41,469 nt of DNA from Candidatus Omnitrophota bacterium (lineage in GTDB: Bacteria; Omnitrophota; Gorgyraeia; Aquiviventales; Aquiviventaceae): NCBI GenBank assembly GCA_023247215.1, contig JAHFGX010000010.1:1-41469 (forward strand), in the 5' to 3' direction. Each line of letters begins with the position of its first letter. Positions within the stretch are counted from its first letter, which is position 1. A program made the position numbers and the translations under genes. The notes under the pieces are model-generated. The model saw only the letters and a program-made list of their open reading frames with translations. It had not been told where the DNA came from and ran no database searches. Shown here piece after piece: positions 36,993-41,469 of this stretch.

Positions 36993-38070
36993 ATGCTGCG
37001 TGGCGAAGTTCGCGCACGCAATAGCCTGCCGCGATCACGTGCGGCAGCCACACGGCGATCCACACCGGCAGGAGCCCTTCCTTGCCGACGCCGTGGGCGA
37101 CCGCTACGCTGATGTAGTAGCCCATCCCCCAGAAGAGGCTGATGCCCAATCCCTTGAGGTGGCCGCGGGTGGCGCGCCGCGTCGAGCCGACAAAGGCGAT
37201 GAGGCACACGATGATGTTCATGAGCGGCAGGGTGATCTTGCCCACCAATTCCACCTGGTAGCGCCGCAGGTTGGTGATCCCGATATCCCGGAGCTGGCTG
37301 ATCAACTGGCGCAGTTGGCCGTAGCGCAGCGTGTCGGGATCGGCGTTGGGCTGGCGGAAGGCGGCCGGCGTGACCGGCAGATCAAGCAGCCGCTCCACGA
37401 ACGGCTCCGGGTCGTGCGTCAACACGCCGTGCAATCCCAGGCGCGTGATGGTTCCATAGAGCAGCAGCCACCCGTGCGCGGTGTAGATCGCCCGCTGGGC
37501 ATAGATCGTCCGCTTCGGGTGGTTGTTCGTGTCATGCTCGAGGATCGTCAGGTCCTTGAGCTCCTGCAGCTTGGGATCGAAGAGGCGGGCGTGATAGAGC
37601 CGGTTGGCGCGGTCAATGGTGGTGACGTTCTCCAGCTTGTCCTGCGAGGATTGCCCGCGGAAGACTTCCTGCCGAAGCTGCTCATAGACGACCGCGGTGA
37701 CGGGCACCACCCGTTCGTTGACGAAGAAGACCAGCAGCCCCACCAGCCATCCAACGAAGAGAAACGGCACGACGGTGCGCAGCAGGCTCATCCCGCTGGC
37801 ATTCATCGCGAGCACCTCCTGGTGGCGGACCAGCCGGGTCACGATGAACGCCACGCTCAGCAGCAGCGCCAGCGGAGAGGCCCGCACGAACACCATCGGG
37901 ACGAAATTCAGGTAGTACTGCAGGACCGTTTCAGCGGGGATGTGGTAGCGCAGGATTTCATCCAGGTGCTCGAACAGGTCAATAAGGCAGCTGAGGAACA
38001 CGAAGACCAGAATGCACCACACCCAGACGGGCAGGAGCTGCTTCGCGGCGTAGCGATCCAGGATTCTCAT
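36991..38070 (-). CDS. lptG: LPS export permease LptG
   Basis: Half of the LptFG inner-membrane permease that, with the LptB ATPase, extracts lipopolysaccharide and pushes it along the Lpt bridge. The 359-residue protein starts MRILDRYAAKQLLPVW and has the YjgP/YjgQ layout: three membrane helices (about 12-35, 60-80, 98-120), a periplasmic beta-jellyroll region (about 125-265) and three C-terminal helices (about 275-350). MNASGMSLLR in the coupling-helix region and VELVGKITLPLMNIIVCLI are typical. The start at 38070 overlaps the lptF stop by four bases (ATGA). Its presence shows an LPS-bearing outer membrane. Confidence 0.9.
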   Translation of the reverse strand: MRILDRYAAKQLLPVWVWCILVFVFLSCLIDLFEHLDEILRYHIPAETVLQYYLNFVPMVFVRASPLALLLSVAFIVTRLVRHQEVLAMNASGMSLLRTVVPFLFVGWLVGLLVFFVNERVVPVTAVVYEQLRQEVFRGQSSQDKLENVTTIDRANRLYHARLFDPKLQELKDLTILEHDTNNHPKRTIYAQRAIYTAHGWLLLYGTITRLGLHGVLTHDPEPFVERLLDLPVTPAAFRQPNADPDTLRYGQLRQLISQLRDIGITNLRRYQVELVGKITLPLMNIIVCLIAFVGSTRRATRGHLKGLGISLFWGMGYYISVAVAHGVGKEGLLPVWIAVWLPHVIAAGYCVRELRHAA

Positions 38071-39158
38071 CGTCGAATGGCGCGCCACACCTGGCCGGCG
38101 CCGAGACTCTCGAGCAGCACGTTCGGCAGCCACATGGACATCCAGGGAGTGAGCCATCCCTTCACGGCTACGGCGTTGGCGCCGATCGTCGTCAGGTAAT
38201 ACGCCATAAACAGGCCCAAGACCCACACGAACGTCGTGAGCCGTTCGTGGTGGTGCAGCCCCAATCCCAGCGCCAGTCCGAAGGTGACGAACACGACCGT
38301 CGCGAAGGAGGCGGCGATCCGCCGGTGCAGCTCCAGCTCGATCGGCATAGCCGGGATGCCTTGGGCGGCCATCTGCCGCTCTTCCCCCCGCAGCTCCCGG
38401 AACGTCATTTCCTTCAGCTTTTTGCCGAGCCGCTGCCGGGATCCCGCATCCAGCAGCAGGTTCATCGAGTAGGTCCCGAAGGACACCTTGTAGAGCGTGC
38501 CGGGATGCTCCGGATCCCACTCGTCAATCGTGCCGTCATACAGCTTCATCTGCGCCCCCCGTTCGTCGGGGAACGGTTCCACGGTGCCGTGCGTGGCCAT
38601 GATGGTGCGGGTGGGGCCGTTCGGCTTGGGTTCGTAGATGCGCACGTCCGAGAGGCGGTCGTCTTCCACCCCGTACACGAACATCACGTAGGGCGGGAAG
38701 TCTTTGATGAACGTGCCGGCTTCCACATACGCGGCGGGACGCTTGATGCCGATGGCTTTGAGTTGCCGCCGGAACGCCAGGTGCGAGCGGGGAACCACCC
38801 GGTCGTTCAGCAGGAGCACGCCGCCGCTCAGCATCAGCGCGGCGGTCACGAGGGGAAGGATCAGGCGCGCGGGCGCCACCCCCGACGCCCGCAGGGCGAT
38901 CAGCTCGTAGTCGTTGCTGAAGCGGCCAAACGCCATGACCATGGCGATGAGGGTGGCCATGGGGATGGTGAAGGAAAACATGTACGGGATCATGTAGATC
39001 AGCAAGCGCAGGATTTCGAACAGGCTCACGCCCTTGGCAATGACCAGCTCGGCGAATTTGATGATGTTGCCGATCAGCAGCACGCCCGTCAGCCCGCAGA
39101 CGGTGACCGCGAACGGGGCGGCGTGCTCTTTGAGGATGTACCCGCGGAGGATCTTCAT
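38067..39158 (-). CDS. lptF: LPS export permease LptF
   Basis: Partner of LptG, 363 residues, same YjgP/YjgQ fold: MKILRGYILKEHAAPFAVTV start, membrane helices at about 15-37, 55-80 and 100-120, a periplasmic domain (about 125-270) and C-terminal helices (about 285-350). ELIALRASGVAPARLILP is the conserved cytoplasmic coupling segment that contacts LptB. The start at 39158 overlaps the comF stop by one base (TGATG). No lptB, lptA or lptC lies in the window. Confidence 0.9.
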   Translation of the reverse strand: MKILRGYILKEHAAPFAVTVCGLTGVLLIGNIIKFAELVIAKGVSLFEILRLLIYMIPYMFSFTIPMATLIAMVMAFGRFSNDYELIALRASGVAPARLILPLVTAALMLSGGVLLLNDRVVPRSHLAFRRQLKAIGIKRPAAYVEAGTFIKDFPPYVMFVYGVEDDRLSDVRIYEPKPNGPTRTIMATHGTVEPFPDERGAQMKLYDGTIDEWDPEHPGTLYKVSFGTYSMNLLLDAGSRQRLGKKLKEMTFRELRGEERQMAAQGIPAMPIELELHRRIAASFATVVFVTFGLALGLGLHHHERLTTFVWVLGLFMAYYLTTIGANAVAVKGWLTPWMSMWLPNVLLESLGAGQVWRAIRR

Positions 39159-39883
39159 CACGCGCGCGTCCGGGGCGGGGGAGTGATGGCGGCCGCGACG
39201 ACCCACACCGTTTCCACCCCGGCGTGGCGGAGCGCTGCGGCGCAGGCATGCGCCGTCGCCCCGCTCGTGACGACGTCATCCACCAGGAGGACGCGCCGGG
39301 CCCGCAGGCGGGAGGCGGCGAAGGCCCCGGAGGCGTTGCGAAAGCGCTGCGCCGGGCTCAAGGCGGTTTGGGCCGGCGTCCAGCGCGTGCGGGCGAGGGC
39401 GCGGGGAAGGTAGGGCCGGTCCAAGCTCGCCGCCACGGCGTGGGCCAGCAGGGCGCAGGAGTGCTGGCCGCGCCACCGCCGCTTCAGCCAATGCATCGGC
39501 ACCGGCAGCACCGCGTCCACCTCCGAGATCGGCATCTGCTGGCGCGCGACGGAGGCCATCCGGGTCGCCAGCCATCGTCCCAGCCGGTGGTGCCGGCGGT
39601 ATTTGAAGGCATGGATCGCCTCGCGGGCGGCCCCGGCATAGACAAATGGCGCCCGGGCCGAGGCAAATGCGAGCGGGGTGCGTCGGCATCGCTGGCACCA
39701 GGCGGCCGCATCCCATGCGCCCGGCTGGCTGACACCGCATCGCTGGCAGAAGGGAGGCTGCAGGCGCGGCATGCCCCGCTCGCAGGCCGGACACAGCGCG
39801 GTGTCGGCGTCAGCCATGCGCTGGCTGCACAGCAGACAGCACGGGGGGTAGGCGGCCTGGATGAGCGCCGACACGAATGACAT
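39158..39883 (-). CDS. comF: ComF family phosphoribosyltransferase-like protein
   Basis: A 241-residue ComF homologue. The N-terminal zinc-binding part has paired cysteines at 15/16 and 19, 31 and 34, 46 and 49, 63 and 66 (CCLLC, CPAC, FCQRCG, WCQRC). VLPVPMHWLKRRWRGQ is conserved in the family and VLLVDDVVTSGATAHAC is the PRPP-binding loop. ComF proteins take part in DNA uptake and replication-restart biology in competent species, but the exact activity is unsettled. ATG 39883 is chosen over 39919 because a promoter (39890-39919) occupies the intervening bases. That leaves almost no leader. It heads the lptF-lptG operon, an unusual pairing. Confidence 0.88.
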   Translation of the reverse strand: MSFVSALIQAAYPPCCLLCSQRMADADTALCPACERGMPRLQPPFCQRCGVSQPGAWDAAAWCQRCRRTPLAFASARAPFVYAGAAREAIHAFKYRRHHRLGRWLATRMASVARQQMPISEVDAVLPVPMHWLKRRWRGQHSCALLAHAVAASLDRPYLPRALARTRWTPAQTALSPAQRFRNASGAFAASRLRARRVLLVDDVVTSGATAHACAAALRHAGVETVWVVAAAITPPPRTRA

Positions 39884-39889
39884 TGCGCG

Positions 39890-39919
39890 AGAATAACATG
39901 CCATGCAAGCGAGTGTCAA
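39890..39919 (-). promoter_or_regulatory. Promoter of comF-lptF-lptG
   Basis: On the minus strand TTGACA (39919-39914), an 18-base spacer and TATTCT (39895-39890) preceded by TGT form a good extended promoter. The comF ATG lies only six bases after the -10 hexamer, so transcription would begin at or next to the start codon. Confidence 0.6.
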
Positions 39920-39931
39920 TTTTACCGGGAG

Positions 39932-39981
39932 GCCTCAGTTCGGTGGGTGACGCGCAGCGGCAGGACCCGCCGAACTGAGGC
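39932..39981. repeat. Long hairpin in the comF/SGNH divergent region
   Basis: Bases 39932-39948 pair with 39965-39981 over 17 positions (one G-T wobble), with a 16-base loop. It sits between the divergent comF and SGNH promoters, upstream of both, and overlaps neither start. It could be a regulatory site, a small RNA hairpin or a remnant terminator; there is no T-tract. Confidence 0.6.
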
Positions 39982-40007
39982 ATCACCGGGATGGGTTGGG
40001 GGGCGGC

Positions 40008-40036
40008 TTGACGCGGCGCAAGACGGATGTTACATT
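40008..40036 (+). promoter_or_regulatory. Promoter of the SGNH hydrolase gene
   Basis: TTGACG at 40008-40013, a 17-base spacer and TACATT at 40031-40036 with extended TGT. The ATG at 40048 follows 11 bases after the hexamer, giving a leader of about five bases and no room for a Shine-Dalgarno sequence. Confidence 0.65.
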
Positions 40037-40047
40037 CCCTACATCCC

Positions 40048-41250
40048 ATGTCCCGGTTTTCCCGCCTGGTGCAACGAGTCTTCCTTGTGGTGGCCTCCAT
40101 GTGCGTCAGCCTGGTGGTCTTGGAGGTGGGGTTCCGGCTGGCGCGGTGGCATCAGTTGACCCCTCCGCGGAGCGATGACGACCCCGTCTACCATCACCGG
40201 CTCGACCCCCAGTGGCGCTATGCGCAGCACTCGCCAGATTTTGACACCGTGGCGACCACGAACAGCCTGGCCTTGCGAGGCCCCCGGGAATATGGGCCCA
40301 AGCCGCCCGGCGTGCGCCGGGTGCTGATGCTGGGTGATTCGTTTGTATTCGGGGTCGGCGTCAACGATGCCGACACGTTTTGCGCCCGGCTGCAGCGCGC
40401 GCTCGACCAGCGGGGCGCGCGCGTGGAGATCATCAATGCCGGGGTCGGGAGCTATTCGCCGCTGCTCCATTACCTGGCGCTGCGGGACCGCTACCTGCCC
40501 TTGGAGCCGGACGCCGTCGTGTTGTGGTTTGACTTCGGCGACCTGCAAAACGATTTCTTTTACGAGCGCAACGTGCGGTCCGGGCCGCACGGCGAGCTGG
40601 CGGCGTGCGATCCCAACTACACCGACGGCCGATTCGACTGGGGGCGGTACCTGCGGGAGCACTCCGCGCTGGCGAAATACATCAATAACAAGCTGATCCG
40701 GACGATCCAGAAAGCCCAGATCTTGGGGTGGCGGCGCTACCTGCTCATCGCGCTGCGCGGCGGGAGCGCGAAAGGCGCGATCGCCAACCTGAAAGGACGC
40801 GAGCGCCAGCATACGGACCCCCTGCATTATGATCAGCTGCTCATGATCCGGGACCGGGCGTACCTGCCGGAGATCGAGCGGCATTGGCAGCGCACCGGCC
40901 GGTATCTCCTGATGATCCACGATCTGCTGCAGGCCCGGGGCATCCCGCTGGTGTTGGCGGCCTACCCGTATGGCGTGCAGGTCGGGCCGGATCAATGGGC
41001 TAAGGGGCGCACGGCCTTCGGGTTTGAGACCGGCGTGACCTACGACGATCCGTTTCCGTTCGACTTCTTAGCCGATTTCGCCAAGGCGCATGACCTGCCC
41101 TTCATCAATGTGGCACCGGCGTTCTCGGCCGCGCGGCAGGAGCCGTTGTTTTACGACTGGGACGGGCACTTTACCCCGGCCGGCCACCGGATCGTGGCGG
41201 AGGCGCTGCAACGCGATCCCGCGTTCCTCCGAGCCCTCACCGGGCGGTGA
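40048..41250 (+). CDS. Membrane-anchored SGNH/GDSL hydrolase
   Basis: A 400-residue protein with one N-terminal membrane helix (about 10-30), the rest probably periplasmic. SGNH blocks are visible: LMLGDSFVFGVGV with Ser98, NAGVGSYS with the conserved Gly, GDLQND with Asn169, and DGHFTPAGH with Asp372 and His374. These enzymes remove acyl groups, often from polysaccharide or glycan. Bacterial paralogues of this size are frequent in cell-surface polysaccharide modification, but no such cluster is adjacent and the substrate is unknown. The promoter suggests a nearly leaderless mRNA. Confidence 0.82.
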   Translation: MSRFSRLVQRVFLVVASMCVSLVVLEVGFRLARWHQLTPPRSDDDPVYHHRLDPQWRYAQHSPDFDTVATTNSLALRGPREYGPKPPGVRRVLMLGDSFVFGVGVNDADTFCARLQRALDQRGARVEIINAGVGSYSPLLHYLALRDRYLPLEPDAVVLWFDFGDLQNDFFYERNVRSGPHGELAACDPNYTDGRFDWGRYLREHSALAKYINNKLIRTIQKAQILGWRRYLLIALRGGSAKGAIANLKGRERQHTDPLHYDQLLMIRDRAYLPEIERHWQRTGRYLLMIHDLLQARGIPLVLAAYPYGVQVGPDQWAKGRTAFGFETGVTYDDPFPFDFLADFAKAHDLPFINVAPAFSAARQEPLFYDWDGHFTPAGHRIVAEALQRDPAFLRALTGR

Positions 41251-41253
41251 CGC

Positions 41254-41283
41254 TTGACAGCGCCTCGACCAGGGCCGTACACT
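41254..41283 (+). promoter_or_regulatory. Promoter of the truncated 3' gene
   Basis: A consensus TTGACA at 41254-41259 with an 18-base spacer and TACACT at 41278-41283. It starts three bases after the SGNH stop codon and drives the partial gene at 41319. Confidence 0.6.
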
Positions 41284-41318
41284 ACGAACACTCGGATGCG
41301 ACTGCACTTGCACTCATC

Positions 41319-41469
41319 ATGAGACCGTTCATCGTCTGTGTGATGGTATTGGCCAGCGCGATGAGCCCCTCGTGGTCGTGGGCGAACTCATCGGAAGGTG
41401 AAGTCGAGCAGTTGCGCCGGCAGGTGCAGGAGCTCAAGGACGTGGTGGCAGAGCTGCGCAGCACCACCC
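41319..41469 (+). CDS. Start of an exported coiled-coil (porin-like) protein, cut by window end
   Basis: The open frame from ATG 41319 runs off the window after 50 codons. It reads a signal peptide (MRPFIVCVMVLASAM..., cleavage probably after SWSWA) followed by EVEQLRRQVQELKDVVAELR, a heptad-type coiled coil. A signal peptide directly followed by such a coiled coil is typical of phosphate-selective porin-like (OprO/OprP, DcaP) proteins and some trimeric outer-membrane proteins. The rest of the gene is needed to decide. Confidence 0.6.
   Translation, partial: MRPFIVCVMVLASAMSPSWSWANSSEGEVEQLRRQVQELKDVVAELRSTT

Noticed and set aside
39884-39919. Upstream in-frame ATG 39919 as start of comF
   Set aside because: Those 12 codons coincide with the -35, spacer and -10 of a good promoter, so they would not be transcribed.

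Overview
This is a GC-rich bacterial chromosome segment from a Gram-negative, probably anaerobic, free-living organism. Didermy is shown by LptF/LptG, an outer-membrane beta-barrel protein and several lipoproteins. Anaerobic or archaeal-type central metabolism is suggested by a fused 2-oxoacid:ferredoxin oxidoreductase (KorAB), archaeal-type phosphoglycerate mutase, DhnA-type class I aldolase and a GH57 glucanotransferase. The mix resembles Omnitrophota or a neighbouring uncultured phylum, but that is inference; no rRNA or other lineage marker lies in the window.

Layout. 1-2200: an autoregulated-looking Fic/DUF4172 gene, then DoxX and MscL. 2222-4614: an outer-membrane TPR/beta-barrel protein followed after 3 bases by a secreted Gly/Ser/Thr-rich protein. 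4634-5133 (minus): fluoride channel crcB under a fluoride riboswitch. 5193-7420: glycosidase-like lipoprotein, SemiSWEET-like protein and ICMT-like methyltransferase, overlapping end to end. 7427-25415 and on to 26800: a long co-directional run: gltB, mrp, DUF971, GYD protein, a cysteine-desulfurase homologue without its PLP lysine, apgM, pepA, folE, a CbiX-like lipoprotein, thiC, a small unknown protein, class I aldolase, a PP-loop sulfurtransferase-like protein, korA, korB and an aspartase-family lyase. 26832-27703: four tRNA genes (Arg, Lys, Leu, Gly). Three of them are followed by a ~155-bp structured element that ends in a copy of that tRNA's own 3' tail. 27753-33629: regulatory PTS (PtsN, HPr, EI) interleaved with YvcK and a GH57 enzyme. 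33691-36934: nucleotidyltransferase, metK and ahcY. 36991-39919 (minus): comF-lptF-lptG. 40008-41250: SGNH hydrolase. 41254-end: start of a coiled-coil, porin-like exported protein cut by the window edge.

How the genes work together. Many neighbours overlap by ATGA, GTGA, TGATG or TAATG, which indicates translational coupling. Metabolic themes are nitrogen assimilation (GltB, aspartase-like), Fe-S and sulfur handling (Mrp, DUF971, NifS-like, PP-loop protein, ThiC), glycolysis/gluconeogenesis and glycogen (ApgM, FBA, YvcK, GH57, PTS phosphorelay) and the SAM cycle (MetK, AhcY). Recognisable promoters share an extended -10 of the form TGN-TACAAT, and several put the start codon almost at the transcription start.

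The most novel-looking feature is the tRNA-tail element family at 26932-27703. Each copy has a 5' arm complementary to its own tRNA's T-arm, a conserved core, an internal hairpin with compensatory changes, and a terminal duplicate of the tRNA 3' end starting at tRNA position 56. The second is the NifS-like protein with a dismantled PLP site, preceded by a remnant of a second DUF971 gene.
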